From contig NZ_QRHA01000010.1 of NCBI RefSeq assembly GCF_003367475.1, forward strand, positions 58,133 to 122,132: a stretch of 64,000 nucleotides of DNA, read 5' to 3'. Within the stretch, counting starts at the first letter, position 1; each line of letters begins with the position of its first letter. Origin of the DNA: Alteromonas aestuariivivens. Its GTDB lineage: Bacteria > Pseudomonadota > Gammaproteobacteria > Enterobacterales > Alteromonadaceae. A model generated the notes under the pieces. The model ran no database searches. It saw nothing but the letters and a program-made list of their open reading frames with translations, and was not told the origin of the DNA. The translations under genes were made by a program, and so were the position numbers. Shown piece by piece: positions 17,501-26,659 of the stretch.

Positions 17501-17891
17501 GTGTCTCACGGAACTGAGGCAGAGTTGTGAAGCTTTTGAATCGGCGGCATTGGCCGGAAACCCGCTGCCCGGAGCAGTTGGAATTCTTGCTGACATAGTG
17601 GAAAAGCTCCGAGCCCAAATTGATAGCGCCCAAACGGATGTTCACCCAGTGTTACAACCGGTATCGGATGCACAGTTCTATTGTCGATTACAATCACTGC
17701 TGGTAAGCGTAAAGGAGAACCGTCTGGACGAAGAAGAACTAAAGAAACTTCGCCAAACAGTGCCCCTGAACTACCGCGAGGAAGTGGCGGCGATTTGCTC
17801 TGACATTGAAGACTTTGAATTTGCCCGCGGGCAGCGCAGGTTGCGTGAAATTTTATCCAGATTAAACCGGGAAAGTGAGACTGAAGTATGA
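14562..17891 (+). CDS. MHYT-PAS hybrid sensor histidine kinase with receiver and HPt domains
   Basis: Inner-membrane hybrid kinase of 1109 residues. Seven hydrophobic N-terminal segments carry three MHYT-type motifs (MHFVGM near 74, MHYTGM near 138, MHYIGM near 208), proposed metal sites for sensing a diatomic gas. Two PAS domains follow (about 275-390 and 400-525), then HisKA with phospho-acceptor in NMSHEIRTPMNAIIGF (about 545), HATPase (NLLGNAIKF, GIGMTPDQ, GGTGLGTTI), a receiver (VLMDLQMPVMDG) and a C-terminal HPt domain with CHSLKGVAGN. All catalytic residues look intact, giving a complete His-Asp-His relay. Its stop overlaps the next gene (ATGA), an HD-GYP regulator, its probable target. 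The ligand is unknown. Confidence 0.93.
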   Translation: MFDWLSRVFTASDDVMLLEGRYEFWLVGLSVAISVFASFMAFKVAGQASATRNKGFRQVLLAVGSLALGGGIWAMHFVGMLAFELCTTVEYGLNTTIVSVLPGVLAAWFALQSLSRSRISFKQIVLGGLLVGSGIGLMHYTGMSAMRMSAVLRYDLATFILSLIVAVVLAMLSLWIRYGLARLSSINLKPGPCTLLASVVMGMAISAMHYIGMSAARIVRPPELTLSEQPFQLSLYLAAGVTFFTVTMIALVLGISLLIRYREISQSAFEAHHKQSAIMDTAIDGVLTVDGNGIVISMNKTVSEMLGWTQSELVGHSVHKIVPEAQRSKYNEDFFEQRSTPVGEQIVGTSRDVEVLKKTGEAIPARVGIGHTQLGRQHYFVVFISDIRERLEMENALRENEAKFRSFISNIPGIAYRCLNRPGWPMVFINDAVEQITGYPAKDFLLPNPVRSFEQLYHPDDLANIEQGLQQPGTFTFEYRIITKDGGLRWLREYGTYVRDDSGNIQYLDGFIMDITERRQMEEQLLAAKEEAEMAVAARTAFLANMSHEIRTPMNAIIGFSDLLIDQNMPEDQSRHIGTINRAARSLLHLLNDILDSAKLDKGKLELAYQDFTLSDEVDMVVSTLSLEAKKKGLELEVNLSPGLSAGYHGAPERIRQVLVNLLGNAIKFTEQGNIRLNIEPHNPSGVRFSIFDTGIGMTPDQLDRVFEPFSQADVSMSRKYGGTGLGTTISKQLVELMGGEIEAASEPGKGSCFAFTLPLVPAQVLGPEADGGQETLQALSILVVDDIAQNVDLLTSWLGRKGHCVKTASNGEEALEAMATYELDIVLMDLQMPVMDGLTAARLRRAFERAHGLPNLPIMALTASVLTEDRQAAQGAGMQGFANKPIDFVLLQREIARILGLVAPEEPKAAIEGASVGMGVDWQQGAVLWGSTEAHRAELDRFILTVQNPLDELKLAVEADNISQFCRVCHSLKGVAGNLCLTELRQSCEAFESAALAGNPLPGAVGILADIVEKLRAQIDSAQTDVHPVLQPVSDAQFYCRLQSLLVSVKENRLDEEELKKLRQTVPLNYREEVAAICSDIEDFEFARGQRRLREILSRLNRESETEV

Positions 17892-18883
17892 AAAAAGTCA
17901 GGTCTGCACCAACCATACTCGCTGTAGATGACGAGCCAACCAATCTGCGTATTCTTAAGCAGGTACTTGCTGAGAGTTATAATCTGGTTTACGCAAAAAG
18001 CGGGCCGGAGGCACTGCGGGTTGCCCGCGAGCAGTTGCCGGATTTGATCCTGCTGGATGTCATGATGCCGGGTATGACGGGGTTCGAAGTATGCCGGCAG
18101 CTAAAGTCTGAACCTGAAACCCGCGTGATCCCCGTTATTTTTGTGACCGCACTCAATGATGCACAGGACGAAGCAACAGGTTTTGATTTGGGGGCAGTGG
18201 ATTATGTTACCAAGCCGTTGTCACCGGTAGTGGTCCGGGCGAGAGTCCGAACCCACCTGTCGCTGGTGCAGGCGGACGAACTCAAACGCACCCGATTGCA
18301 GATTATTCAGCGACTTGGTCGGGCAGCGGAATATAAAGATAACGAAACCGGTATGCATGTAATGCGTATGAGCCATTACGCCAAGGTGATTGCATTGGGC
18401 GCAGGATTTAGTGAAAACCAGGCTGAGCTGTTGCTAAACGCGGCCCCTATGCATGACGTTGGTAAAATTGGCATTCCTGACAGCATCTTGCTGAAACCGG
18501 GCAAACTGTCTGATCAGGAGTACGCTGTGATGAAAACCCATCCGCTGATTGGTGCAGAAATCCTTGGCGAGGTGGACTCCGAGTTACTGCGGGTAGCAAA
18601 ATCAGTGGCACTGACCCACCATGAAAAATGGGATGGCAGTGGCTACCCTCACGGGTTAGAGGGGGAGGCGATACCAATTGAAGGGCGCATAGTGGCCCTT
18701 GCAGACGTGTTTGATGCGTTAACCAGCAAACGGCCGTATAAGGATGCATGGAGTGTGGAAGAAAGTATGTCCTATATAAATGAACAAAGCGGTCGTCATT
18801 TTGATCCTGAACTGGTGGCGGTGTTGGAACTGCAACTTGGTGAAATTCTGGAGATAAAGGCGCGCTGGCAGGATGAAATTTGA
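17888..18883 (+). CDS. Response regulator with HD-GYP c-di-GMP phosphodiesterase domain
   Basis: Encodes 331 residues: a receiver domain (about 9-125) with acidic pair VDDE, phospho-acceptor in LLDVMMPGMTGF and Lys in VTKPLS, then an HD-GYP domain with HDVGKIGIPD, HHEKWDGSGYP and ADVFDALTSKRPYK. It should hydrolyse cyclic di-GMP when phosphorylated. Four-base overlap with the hybrid kinase upstream points to translational coupling and a shared pathway. The domain looks catalytically intact. Confidence 0.95.
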   Translation: MKKVRSAPTILAVDDEPTNLRILKQVLAESYNLVYAKSGPEALRVAREQLPDLILLDVMMPGMTGFEVCRQLKSEPETRVIPVIFVTALNDAQDEATGFDLGAVDYVTKPLSPVVVRARVRTHLSLVQADELKRTRLQIIQRLGRAAEYKDNETGMHVMRMSHYAKVIALGAGFSENQAELLLNAAPMHDVGKIGIPDSILLKPGKLSDQEYAVMKTHPLIGAEILGEVDSELLRVAKSVALTHHEKWDGSGYPHGLEGEAIPIEGRIVALADVFDALTSKRPYKDAWSVEESMSYINEQSGRHFDPELVAVLELQLGEILEIKARWQDEI

Positions 18884-18913
18884 CTTCCCCTGAAGACTAT
18901 TCTCACTGGGCGG

Positions 18914-18942
18914 TTGCGTAACGCGGGGGCAATCAGTATAAT
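18914..18942 (+). promoter_or_regulatory. Promoter of the rimP-nusA-infB operon
   Basis: TTGCGT (18914-18919), 17-base spacer, TATAAT (18937-18942). Transcription would begin near 18949, about 250 bases before rimP. The same -35 hexamer is used in front of rpsO at 25367. Confidence 0.75.
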
Positions 18943-18948
18943 ACCTCG

Positions 18949-19189
18949 CAGTTTTGTAGCGGAAGCGGGCTCCCTCATTGAGATTGGACAGTAACGCTTT
19001 GCTAAATTTGCAAACTTGTGCCGCTGGATGCGGTGATACCCATAAGGTTTGCAACTGCCGGTTGGCAGTATGGGTTCAGATTTATGCAAAAGCCCCGCTC
19101 GTCCGGGGCTTTTTGTTGTATCAAACCAGAGCTCAGGGCGCCTCGGCTGTCTGTGAGTAAAATGAGTTGGGCTATAGGCCCTTTTTTCG
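18949..19189 (+). ncRNA. rimP leader with two attenuator-type terminators
   Basis: The untranslated leader between the promoter and rimP contains a composite stem (ACCCATA near 19038 pairs with TATGGGT, enclosing ACTGCC-GGTT-GGCAGT). It is followed by a strong terminator, AAAAGCCCCG / CGGGGCTTTTT (about 19087-19112), and a second one, GGGC-TATAG-GCCC plus T6 (about 19168-19189), just before the rimP ribosome-binding site. Premature terminators at this position are described for gammaproteobacterial rimP leaders. Whether this copy responds to a signal cannot be read from sequence. Confidence 0.65.
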
Positions 19190-19205
19190 TTTTTGGAGGT
19201 AAGGA

Positions 19206-19664
19206 TTGTCAAAGCTTGAAGATAAGCTGACTGAAATGCTGGAACCTGCAGTTGAAGCAGAAGGCTTCGAACTGGTTGGGGTTGAATTTGTTCGTGCAGG
19301 AAAGCATTCAATTTTACGTGTTTTTATTGATCACGAGAACGGGATCACCGTGGATAATTGTGCCGATGTCAGCTATCAGGTGAGTGCAATTCTTGATGTC
19401 GAGGATCCCATTAGTACGGAATACAACCTGGAAGTGTCATCTCCCGGTATGGACAGACCCTTGTTCAAGGAGCACCACTACCAGTCTGTGATTGGTGAAA
19501 TCGTGCAGGTGAAGTTGGCACTGCCGATGGATAACCGGCGCAATTTTAAAGGACGATTACTGAGTTGCGAAAATGGCATCATCAGTATTGAAGTGGATGG
19601 CCAGCAGTTCCAGTTAGCTGTGGCGAATATCGAAAAAGGTAACGTTGTTCCCACATTCGACTAA
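19206..19664 (+). CDS. rimP: Ribosome maturation factor RimP
   Basis: Assists late 30S subunit assembly. The product has 152 residues with VELVGVEFVRAG-type start, RVFIDHENGITVDNCADVS, ILDVEDPISTEYNLEVSSPGMDRPLF, all conserved in RimP. The start codon is TTG at 19206, preceded by GGAGGTAAGGA; an ATG giving a full N-terminus is absent, and the residues after the TTG match the family. It is the first gene of the rimP-nusA-infB-rbfA-truB operon. Confidence 0.95.
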   Translation: MSKLEDKLTEMLEPAVEAEGFELVGVEFVRAGKHSILRVFIDHENGITVDNCADVSYQVSAILDVEDPISTEYNLEVSSPGMDRPLFKEHHYQSVIGEIVQVKLALPMDNRRNFKGRLLSCENGIISIEVDGQQFQLAVANIEKGNVVPTFD

Positions 19665-19712
19665 CGGAACAGCACACGCTTTCATGAATTAGAAGGCATC
19701 AGTGAGGCGAAA

Positions 19713-21206
19713 ATGAATAAAGAAATTTTGTTAGTGGCGGAAGCCGTTTCAAATGAAAAACAAGTGCCTAGAGAAAAGATTTTTGAAGCGCTGGAATTCG
19801 CGATTGCCAGTGCAACCAAAAAGAAAACCGAAGGCGATATTGAAGTCCGGGTCAGCATTGACAGAAACACCGGTGATTTTGATACATTCCGACGCTGGCA
19901 GGTGATTCCTGATGATCAGGTACAGGAAAACCCGTTCGCTGAAATGACCCTGTCTGCAGCACAAATTGATGAGCCTGAGATCCAGGTGGGCGATTACGTA
20001 GAAGAGCAAATCGAATCGATTGCCTTCGACCGTATTACCACCCAAACCGCCAAACAGGTAATCGTGCAGAAAGTCCGTGAAGCCGAGCGCGCACAGATGG
20101 TAGCTGAGTATCAGGACAAAGTGGGCGAGTTGGTAACCGGTACGGTTAAAAAAGTGAACCGTGATAACGTGATCGTTGATCTGGGCAATAACGCCGAAGG
20201 TGTGTTGTACCGCGATGACATGTTACCGCGTGAAACTTTCCGCCCCGGCGATCGCATCCGTGGCCTGCTGTACGTGATCCGTCCGGAAGCTCGTGGTGCA
20301 CAGCTGTTTATCAGCCGTACTCATCCTGACATGCTGGTAGAACTTTTCCGTCTGGAAGTTCCGGAGATTGCAGAAGAAACACTGGAAATCAAATCTGCGG
20401 CCCGTGATCCGGGCTCCCGCGCCAAGATTGCGGTGAAGACCAATGACAAACGTCTTGATCCGGTTGGTGCCTGCGTGGGTATGCGTGGCTCACGGGTTCA
20501 GGCCGTATCTGGTGAACTGGGTGGTGAACGGGTTGATATCGTGCTGTGGGATGAAAATCCGGCCCAGTTTGTTATCAACGCCATGGCTCCGGCTGAAGTA
20601 GCCTCCATTGTGGTTGACGAAGACAGTAACAACATGGACGTGGCGGTTGAAGCCGACAACCTGGCCCAGGCGATAGGCCGAAGCGGCCAAAATGTGCGTT
20701 TGGCAAGCCAGCTTACCGGCTGGGAACTGAACGTCATGACTATTGACGATCTGAACAAAAAACACGAAGAAGAAACCGCCAAGGTGCTTCAGGTGTTTAT
20801 GGCTGGTCTGGACATCGACCAGGATTTTGCCGAAGTACTGGCCAATGAAGGCTTCAGCACTTTGGAAGAAGTGGCTTATGTTCCGGTTAACGAATTGCTG
20901 GCCATTGACGGCCTGGATGAGGACACCGTGGAAGAGCTGCGCACTCGTGCCCGCGCCGCGTTGACCACACAGGCGCTGGCCAATGAAGAGTCCCTGGAAG
21001 GGGCGGAACCTACCGAAGCTCTGCTGAATCTCGAAGGCATGAGCAAACACGTCGCGTATGTACTGGCAAGTCGGGGTATTACTGACCTTGAAGACCTGGC
21101 TGAACAAGGTACAGATGACATCAGCGACATTGACGAACTGGATGAGGAAAAAGCCGGCGCCCTGATTATGGCGGCCCGCAATATCGTTTGGTTCGGTGAA
21201 GAATAA
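19713..21206 (+). CDS. nusA: Transcription termination/antitermination protein NusA
   Basis: RNA polymerase-binding elongation factor (497 residues, near the 495 of E. coli). Visible in order: an N-terminal polymerase-binding domain, an S1 domain ([21 protein letters not shown], about 130-200), KH domains including [18 protein letters not shown], and two C-terminal acidic repeat domains (from about 360). GAGGCGAAA precedes the ATG. The rimP gene is 48 bases upstream and infB 24 bases downstream. Confidence 0.98.
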   Translation: MNKEILLVAEAVSNEKQVPREKIFEALEFAIASATKKKTEGDIEVRVSIDRNTGDFDTFRRWQVIPDDQVQENPFAEMTLSAAQIDEPEIQVGDYVEEQIESIAFDRITTQTAKQVIVQKVREAERAQMVAEYQDKVGELVTGTVKKVNRDNVIVDLGNNAEGVLYRDDMLPRETFRPGDRIRGLLYVIRPEARGAQLFISRTHPDMLVELFRLEVPEIAEETLEIKSAARDPGSRAKIAVKTNDKRLDPVGACVGMRGSRVQAVSGELGGERVDIVLWDENPAQFVINAMAPAEVASIVVDEDSNNMDVAVEADNLAQAIGRSGQNVRLASQLTGWELNVMTIDDLNKKHEEETAKVLQVFMAGLDIDQDFAEVLANEGFSTLEEVAYVPVNELLAIDGLDEDTVEELRTRARAALTTQALANEESLEGAEPTEALLNLEGMSKHVAYVLASRGITDLEDLAEQGTDDISDIDELDEEKAGALIMAARNIVWFGEE

Positions 21207-21230
21207 GGTCAACAAGGGGAAATACACGTA

Positions 21231-23837
21231 ATGGCAGAAGTATCCATAGAAAAGCTCGCCAGTGACATTGGAACGACCGTTGACCGCCTGGTTAGTCAGT
21301 TTAAAGACGCCGGCATCAGCAAGAATGCCAGTGACAGCGTCACTGAAGACGAGAAGCGCCAGTTGCTTGATCACTTGAGCAAGCAGCATGGCGGTGCCGG
21401 TTCCGGTGAGCCCACGCGCATGACATTGCAGCGTAAAACCACCAGCACCCTGAGCGTTGGTAAATCCAAAGCGGTTAAGGTTGAGGTGCGTAAAAAGCGT
21501 ACTTACGTGAAGCGCAGCGAAGTTGAAGAACAGCGTCAGGCTGAAGAAGAAGCCCGACGCCTGGAAGAAGAAGCCCGAGCCAGACGCGAAGCGGAAGAAA
21601 AAGCCGCGGCAGAAGCCAAGCGCATCGCGGAAGAAAAAGCCCGTCAGGCCGAAGAAGCACGCAAAGCAGCGGAAGCGGAACGCGCTAAGCGGGCTGAAAA
21701 GGCCCGTTTGGAAGCGGCAGCCAAAGCGGAAGACACCACACTGACTGCAGAAGAACGCGCCGAGCAGGAAAAGGCCCGTGCGGAAGAAGAGCGTTTGCGC
21801 AAGCAGCAGGAAGAAGAAGCCAAGAAGAAGCTCGAAGAAGAAGCCAGAAAAGCCGCTGAAGAAGCACGCAGATTGGCGGAAGAAAACGAGCGTCGCTGGA
21901 AAGAAGAAGAAGAGCGCCGTAAGAAAGAAGAAGCCGCAGAAGTGCACCTGCATTCCAACCGCTACGCACAGCAAGCGGAAGACGAAGAAGACATGCAGGT
22001 TGAGCGTTCTTCGCGACGCCGTAAAAAGTCCAAGAAAAATGCTGGCGAGCATTTGAAGCAGGGCTTCAACAAGCCTGCGCAACCAGTGGAACGTATCGTA
22101 AAACTGGGTGCGACCATCACGGTAGGTGAATTGGCTAACCGCATGGCGGTCAAGTCTAACGAAGTCATCAAAACCATGATGAAGATGGGTGAGATGGTGA
22201 CCATCAACCAGGTGCTTGATCAGGATACAGCAGTATTGGTCATTGAAGAAATGGGCCACAAGTACGAACTGGTCAATGACAATGCATTGGAAGACGAGTT
22301 GTTGGCGGATGCCGGTCAGGGTGACAAAACTGCCCGTGCGCCGGTAGTGACCATTATGGGTCACGTTGACCACGGTAAAACCTCCCTGCTGGATTACATT
22401 CGTCGCACCAAGGTTGCAGCTGGCGAAGCAGGCGGTATTACCCAGCACATTGGTGCATACAAGGTAGATACTGACAACGGCCCCATCACGTTCCTGGATA
22501 CTCCCGGACACGCCGCATTTACTGCGATGCGTGCACGTGGTGCTACAGCGACAGACATCGTAGTACTGGTTGTGGCTGCCGATGACGGTGTAATGCCACA
22601 AACCAAGGAAGCGGTACAGCACTCACGGGCTGCCGGTGTACCTTTGATCATCGCGGTGAACAAGATGGACAAGGAAACTGCCGATCCGGATCGGGTGAAA
22701 ACCGAGCTGTCCCAATTGGAAGTTATTTCCGAAGAGTGGGGCGGTGAGCACCAGTTCGTGAATGTGTCGGCCAAAACCGGCATGGGCGTTGAAGAGTTGC
22801 TGGAAGCCATTAACCTTCAAGCTGAAGTACTGGATCTGCAAGCCGTTAACAATGGCCCGGGTCGCGGGATCGTCATTGAGTCACGTCTGGACAAAGGCCG
22901 TGGTCCGATTGCCTCGGTTCTGGTTCAGGAAGGTGAACTGAAAGCTGGTGACATTTTGTTGTGTGGTGAAGAATACGGTCGTGTTCGAGCCATGCGTGAC
23001 GAAAACGGCAATGAACTGAAAATTGCCGGCCCGTCGACTCCGGTTGAAGTACTGGGTCTGTCTGGTGTGCCAATTGCCGGTGAAGATGCGGTTGTGGTTA
23101 AAGATGAGCGTAAAGCCCGTGAAGTGGCCGCCAAGCGTCATCAGAAGAAGCGCGAACTGAAACTGGCCCGTCAGCAAAAAGCCAAGCTGGAAAACATGTT
23201 TGCTAACATGGAAGCCGGTGATGTCAGTGATCTGAATATCGTACTGAAAGCCGACGTACAGGGGTCTGTTGAGGCAATTTCTGAATCTTTGCTTAAGCTG
23301 TCCACCAGTGAAGTTAAGGTCAACATCGTTGGCAGTGGCGTTGGTGGTATTACTGAAACCGATGCAACTCTGGCAGCGGCGTCCGGCGCAATCATTCTGG
23401 GCTTCAACGTTCGTGCGGATGCAACAGCCCGTCGGGTTGTGGAAAGCGAAGAGATCGATCTGCGTTACTACAGCGTAATTTACGATTTGATCGACGAAGT
23501 GAAAGCAGCCATGAGCGGTATGCTGGCGCCTGAATTCAAGCAGGAGATCATTGGTCTTGCTGAAGTTCGTGACGTGTTCAAGTCGCCTAAACTGGGTGCG
23601 ATTGCCGGTTGTATGGTCACTGAAGGTATCGTTAAGCGCAGTAACCCAATTCGTGTACTGCGTGAAAACGTAGTTATTTACGAAGGTGAGCTGGAGTCAT
23701 TGCGTCGCTTTAAAGACGATGTCCAGGAAGTCCGTAATGGTATGGAATGTGGTATCGGCGTTAAGAACTACAATGACGTTAGAGTCGGTGACCAAATCGA
23801 GGTCTTTGAAGTGGTTGAAGTGGCCCGTCAAATCTGA
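21231..23837 (+). CDS. infB: Translation initiation factor IF-2
   Basis: GTPase that delivers initiator tRNA to the 30S subunit (868 residues). The N-terminal IF2 domain is followed by a long highly charged Glu/Lys/Ala/Arg helical segment (about 85-245), a second N-terminal domain, and the G domain with G1 GHVDHGKT (about 376-383), G3 DTPGHAAF and G4 NKMDK; domains II-IV follow. An in-frame internal start, as known for the shorter IF-2 forms, may exist but cannot be chosen reliably. The charged region creates long open frames on the opposite strand that are not genes. Confidence 0.98.
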   Translation: MAEVSIEKLASDIGTTVDRLVSQFKDAGISKNASDSVTEDEKRQLLDHLSKQHGGAGSGEPTRMTLQRKTTSTLSVGKSKAVKVEVRKKRTYVKRSEVEEQRQAEEEARRLEEEARARREAEEKAAAEAKRIAEEKARQAEEARKAAEAERAKRAEKARLEAAAKAEDTTLTAEERAEQEKARAEEERLRKQQEEEAKKKLEEEARKAAEEARRLAEENERRWKEEEERRKKEEAAEVHLHSNRYAQQAEDEEDMQVERSSRRRKKSKKNAGEHLKQGFNKPAQPVERIVKLGATITVGELANRMAVKSNEVIKTMMKMGEMVTINQVLDQDTAVLVIEEMGHKYELVNDNALEDELLADAGQGDKTARAPVVTIMGHVDHGKTSLLDYIRRTKVAAGEAGGITQHIGAYKVDTDNGPITFLDTPGHAAFTAMRARGATATDIVVLVVAADDGVMPQTKEAVQHSRAAGVPLIIAVNKMDKETADPDRVKTELSQLEVISEEWGGEHQFVNVSAKTGMGVEELLEAINLQAEVLDLQAVNNGPGRGIVIESRLDKGRGPIASVLVQEGELKAGDILLCGEEYGRVRAMRDENGNELKIAGPSTPVEVLGLSGVPIAGEDAVVVKDERKAREVAAKRHQKKRELKLARQQKAKLENMFANMEAGDVSDLNIVLKADVQGSVEAISESLLKLSTSEVKVNIVGSGVGGITETDATLAAASGAIILGFNVRADATARRVVESEEIDLRYYSVIYDLIDEVKAAMSGMLAPEFKQEIIGLAEVRDVFKSPKLGAIAGCMVTEGIVKRSNPIRVLRENVVIYEGELESLRRFKDDVQEVRNGMECGIGVKNYNDVRVGDQIEVFEVVEVARQI

Positions 23838-23875
23838 CCCTCTGGCTTTGCCGAAACGTTAGTCTGAAAAGTAAA

Positions 23876-23899
23876 GCGGGGGCCCAGGCCCCCGTTTTT
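23876..23899 (+). terminator. Terminator-like hairpin between infB and rbfA
   Basis: CGGGGGCC / GGCCCCCG separated by only two bases, followed by TTTTT. It lies inside the operon, so it probably reduces rather than stops transcription into rbfA-truB. Confidence 0.75.
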
Positions 23900-23948
23900 G
23901 TCTGCTCCGTTCAAGTGACGGGGAGGCCAGTTAGAAAGGAGAATGAAA

Positions 23949-24347
23949 ATGGCACGGGAATTTTCTCGTACTGACAGAGTGGCCCAGCAAATTCACAAAG
24001 AGGTTGCCAGCATTCTGCAAAATGAATACAAACATCGGGTCGGGCAATTGCCCTTGATCACAGTGTCGGACGTGGACGTAAGCCGCGACCTGGCACACGC
24101 CAAAGTGTTTGTAACCATCTACGACAATGACGAAGCCGCTGCTAAGGCCCAGATTAAGCAGATGGATGAATTCAAAGGTTTTATTCGCAGCCTGTTGGCC
24201 AAGCGTTTGCGTATGCGGTCGGTACCGCATCTGCATTTCTTCGAAGACAAGTCCATAACCGAAGGTATGCGGATCTCAAATCTGGTGTCGCAGACCATCG
24301 CCCAGGACGAAGCAAAAAGTCAGTCTAAGGACGAAGAGCAGGAATAA
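23949..24347 (+). CDS. rbfA: Ribosome-binding factor A
   Basis: Cold-adaptation and 30S maturation factor with a KH fold (132 residues). The N-terminus MAREFSRTDRVAQQIHKEVA is conserved. I choose the ATG at 23949 over 23943 because AAGGA at 23936-23940 is eight bases from the former but only two from the latter. The stop is directly followed by the truB ATG. Confidence 0.96.
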   Translation: MAREFSRTDRVAQQIHKEVASILQNEYKHRVGQLPLITVSDVDVSRDLAHAKVFVTIYDNDEAAAKAQIKQMDEFKGFIRSLLAKRLRMRSVPHLHFFEDKSITEGMRISNLVSQTIAQDEAKSQSKDEEQE

Positions 24348-25322
24348 ATGGCAAGGCGTCGTAAAGGCCGTAATATTAACGGCATTGTATTGCTGGATAA
24401 GCCGCTCGGCGGCTCATCCAATCAGGTTCTGCAGAAAGTACGCTGGCTGTATCAGGCTGCCAAAGCCGGGCATACCGGCGCGCTGGATCCGCTGGCCAGT
24501 GGTATGTTGCCAATCTGTCTGGGGGAAGCGACCAAATTTTCCCAGTTCCTGCTCGATGCAGACAAAACCTATGAAGTCACCGCACAGTTGGGGGTCCGCA
24601 CAACCACGTCAGATGCGGACGGCGAAGTGGTGGAAGAAAAGCCGGTGATGTCAACGCCACAGCAGGTGGAAGAGGCGTGTCTGGGCTTTATCGGCCCCAG
24701 CAAGCAGGTACCTTCGATGTATTCGGCGCTCAAGCATCAGGGTAAGCCACTGTATTTTTATGCCCGTCAGGGAATAACTATTGAGCGTGAAGCCAGAGAC
24801 ATTGTTATTCATCAGCTTGAAATCATAAAGCTGGACCTGCCGTTTGTGGAAATGCGGGTCAGTTGCACCAAGGGTACTTACATTCGCTCACTGGTTGACG
24901 ATATCGGGCAGAAGCTCGGATGCGGGGCATACGTCACCCGGTTGCATCGCACCCAGGTGGCAGATTACCCAGCAGATCGTATGGTCGACCTGCCAACTCT
25001 GGAAGCCATGGCCACGCAGGCTCACGAGCACGGATTTGAGCAGATGGACGAACTGCTTCTGCCAATGGATACTGCCGTAAAAACGTTGCCTGCGCTTGTT
25101 ATTGATGACGAACAAGCCGCCCGTTTTGAGAATGGTCAAAGTGTGGTTGGGAGTTCTGATGAACCCTTGATTGCACATCAGCAATACCGGATTTATCACC
25201 GCGCGTCGACCGGGGAGCGTTTTCTGGGGGTGGGCGAGGGAGTAACCAGTCCGAAGGATCAGCCAGTCCAGTTGCGTGACCAGGGCGTTTATGCGATGCC
25301 TCGCCGTCGGGTAGTGTATTAA
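24348..25322 (+). CDS. truB: tRNA pseudouridine(55) synthase TruB
   Basis: Forms pseudouridine 55 in the T-loop of tRNAs (324 residues). Motifs: [38 protein letters not shown] with the catalytic Asp, YEVTAQLG, and [15 protein letters not shown]; a C-terminal domain ends the protein. It starts on the base after the rbfA stop and closes the nusA operon. Confidence 0.97.
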   Translation: MARRRKGRNINGIVLLDKPLGGSSNQVLQKVRWLYQAAKAGHTGALDPLASGMLPICLGEATKFSQFLLDADKTYEVTAQLGVRTTTSDADGEVVEEKPVMSTPQQVEEACLGFIGPSKQVPSMYSALKHQGKPLYFYARQGITIEREARDIVIHQLEIIKLDLPFVEMRVSCTKGTYIRSLVDDIGQKLGCGAYVTRLHRTQVADYPADRMVDLPTLEAMATQAHEHGFEQMDELLLPMDTAVKTLPALVIDDEQAARFENGQSVVGSSDEPLIAHQQYRIYHRASTGERFLGVGEGVTSPKDQPVQLRDQGVYAMPRRRVVY

Positions 25323-25366
25323 GTGCAAATACAAAGCACGGATTGAGTGCGACTGAGGTTTTTTCC

Positions 25367-25394
25367 TTGCGTCCGTCTCGTACGTCGTTATAAT
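25367..25394 (+). promoter_or_regulatory. rpsO promoter
   Basis: TTGCGT (25367-25372), 16-base spacer, TATAAT (25389-25394), giving a leader of roughly 55 bases before rpsO. Confidence 0.75.
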
Positions 25395-25456
25395 ACGCGC
25401 TCCCAATAATCCGGCTGAATTAGTGATCGGCCGGATTTCATTAGCAGGAGAAAGAT

Positions 25457-25726
25457 ATGTCACTAACTAAAGCGGAAACCGCTCAAATCGTAGCAGATTA
25501 CGGTGTGAAAGAAGGCGATACTGGCTCACCTGAAGTTCAGGTTGCTCTTTTGACTCACAATATCAACAAGCTTCAGGGTCACTTCTCTGATCACAAGAAA
25601 GATCACCACTCACGTCGTGGCTTGTTGCGTATGGTTAGCCAGCGTCGTAAGTTGCTGGACTACCTGAAAGGTAAAAACGCTGAGCGTTACCTGGATCTGA
25701 TCAAGCGTCTGGGTCTGCGTCGATAA
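25457..25726 (+). CDS. rpsO: 30S ribosomal protein S15
   Basis: Primary 16S rRNA-binding protein of the 30S platform, 89 residues, the standard length. [24 protein letters not shown] and [24 protein letters not shown] are diagnostic. AGGAG precedes the ATG. It has its own promoter and a strong terminator. The gene normally next in gammaproteobacteria, pnp, is absent here; an unrelated arsR-type gene follows. Confidence 0.98.
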   Translation: MSLTKAETAQIVADYGVKEGDTGSPEVQVALLTHNINKLQGHFSDHKKDHHSRRGLLRMVSQRRKLLDYLKGKNAERYLDLIKRLGLRR

Positions 25727-25741
25727 GACCAATTCAGCACT

Positions 25742-25768
25742 AAAAAGCGCCTGAGGGCGCTTTTTTTG
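25742..25768 (+). terminator. rpsO terminator
   Basis: AAAAAGCGCC-TGA-GGGCGC followed by TTTTTTT, 16 bases after the rpsO stop. Confidence 0.93.
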
Positions 25769-25818
25769 TGTCCCAAATCTGTGCAAAGCGATCAGATTTT
25801 CACTCCGCGCTCTTTTTC

Positions 25819-25848
25819 TTGACATGCAATCAATTGGTTGCCTATTGT
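25819..25848 (+). promoter_or_regulatory. Promoter with embedded palindrome for the ArsR/SRPBCC pair
   Basis: TTGACA (25819-25824) and TATTGT (25843-25848) with an 18-base spacer. Between them lies the near-perfect palindrome CAATCAATTGGTTG (25827-25840), well placed for autorepression by the ArsR-type product. The expected transcription start coincides with the ATG at 25855. Confidence 0.6.
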
Positions 25849-25854
25849 GAATTC

Positions 25855-26196
25855 ATGTACCTCATGGCCGTGAATTCTCCTATGGATATCTTTCAAGTAC
25901 TCTCAGATCCCCATCGCCGCCGTTTGATATCGCTGTTGAAACAGGACGGCAGTATGTCGCTGAAAGCACTCAGTGAAGGCACCGATATCAGCCGGCAGGC
26001 CGTCACTAAACATCTGAACAAACTCATTCAGGTCAAACTGGTGTACGCAGAGTTTCAAGGCCGGGTTAAGGTGCATACTCTAAACGACCAGGCTTTGTTG
26101 CCCGTGTATCAATGGCTGAGCCCATTTGCCCGGCAGTGGCAGCATCGTCTGGATAATCTGGACGAATTCCTGAATCAGGAGAATCCCAATGAGTGA
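25855..26196 (+). CDS. ArsR-family transcriptional regulator
   Basis: Winged-helix repressor of about 113 residues: MDIFQVLSDPHRRRLISLL, then the recognition helix region GTDISRQAVTKHLNKLIQVKLV and HTLNDQALLPVYQWLSPF. No metal-binding Cys cluster is visible, so it belongs with the metal-independent ArsR proteins that are usually paired with an SRPBCC gene, as here. Starts at 25855, 25864 and 25882 are all possible and none has a ribosome-binding site; 25855 fits leaderless translation from the predicted promoter. It overlaps the next gene by eight bases. Confidence 0.88.
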   Translation: MYLMAVNSPMDIFQVLSDPHRRRLISLLKQDGSMSLKALSEGTDISRQAVTKHLNKLIQVKLVYAEFQGRVKVHTLNDQALLPVYQWLSPFARQWQHRLDNLDEFLNQENPNE

Positions 26197-26617
26197 AAGT
26201 ATCTTGATTGATGCGATAGAACAAACCCGAACCTTTAACCAACCCATTGCCCGGGTATGGGCTGCAATCAGCGATCCCAAACAGGTCGCACAGTGGTTTG
26301 GCGAGCGGGCAGAATATCAGCTGGTAGCGGGCAGTATCGGGTATTTTGAGTGGGTAAACACAGACTGTGCCGGCAAGTACGCGATGCGTGTGGAAAAGGT
26401 ACAGGCACCAAATTACTTTGCCTGGCGGTGGATGAATGACACCAACGTACCTTTTGAGATCAATGGTTCAACATTAGTGGAGTTCATTCTTACCGAAGAG
26501 GGTGAGTCCACGGAACTGCTTGTGCGGGAGACTGGTTTCGCCAGCCAAAAACACTGGCAAATGAATACCCAGGGATGGCAGAACGAATTAGCTGAACTGG
26601 TTGCCTGGCTGAGCTGA
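26189..26617 (+). CDS. SRPBCC (AHSA1-type) domain protein
   Basis: Single-domain helix-grip protein of 142 residues in the AHSA1/START-like family. IEQTRTFNQPIARVWAAISDPKQVAQWFG at the start and WQNELAELVAWLS at the end are typical, and the fold makes a hydrophobic pocket for a small ligand. It overlaps the ArsR gene and shares its promoter, an arrangement in which the pair forms a self-regulated unit; the ligand is unknown. Confidence 0.88.
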   Translation: MSESILIDAIEQTRTFNQPIARVWAAISDPKQVAQWFGERAEYQLVAGSIGYFEWVNTDCAGKYAMRVEKVQAPNYFAWRWMNDTNVPFEINGSTLVEFILTEEGESTELLVRETGFASQKHWQMNTQGWQNELAELVAWLS

Positions 26618-26623
26618 GGGAGC

Positions 26624-26656
26624 GGGCATTCAGACAAGCCTGAATGCCCTTATTTT
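26624..26656 (+). terminator. Terminator after the ArsR/SRPBCC pair
   Basis: GGGCATTCAG / CTGAATGCCC with a 6-base loop, then TTATTTTT. The stem may also serve the convergent gene ending at 26660. Confidence 0.88.
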
Positions 26657-26659
26657 TGC

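Noticed and set aside
18978..19160. Short open frames in the rimP leader
   Set aside because: They run through intrinsic terminators and have no ribosome-binding site; the region fits an RNA leader better.
20490..22622. Very long open frame (710 codons) on the minus strand across nusA and infB
   Set aside because: It is the antisense of two certain genes; its Phe-rich stretches are the complement of the Glu/Lys-rich infB region. No ribosome-binding site or domain.
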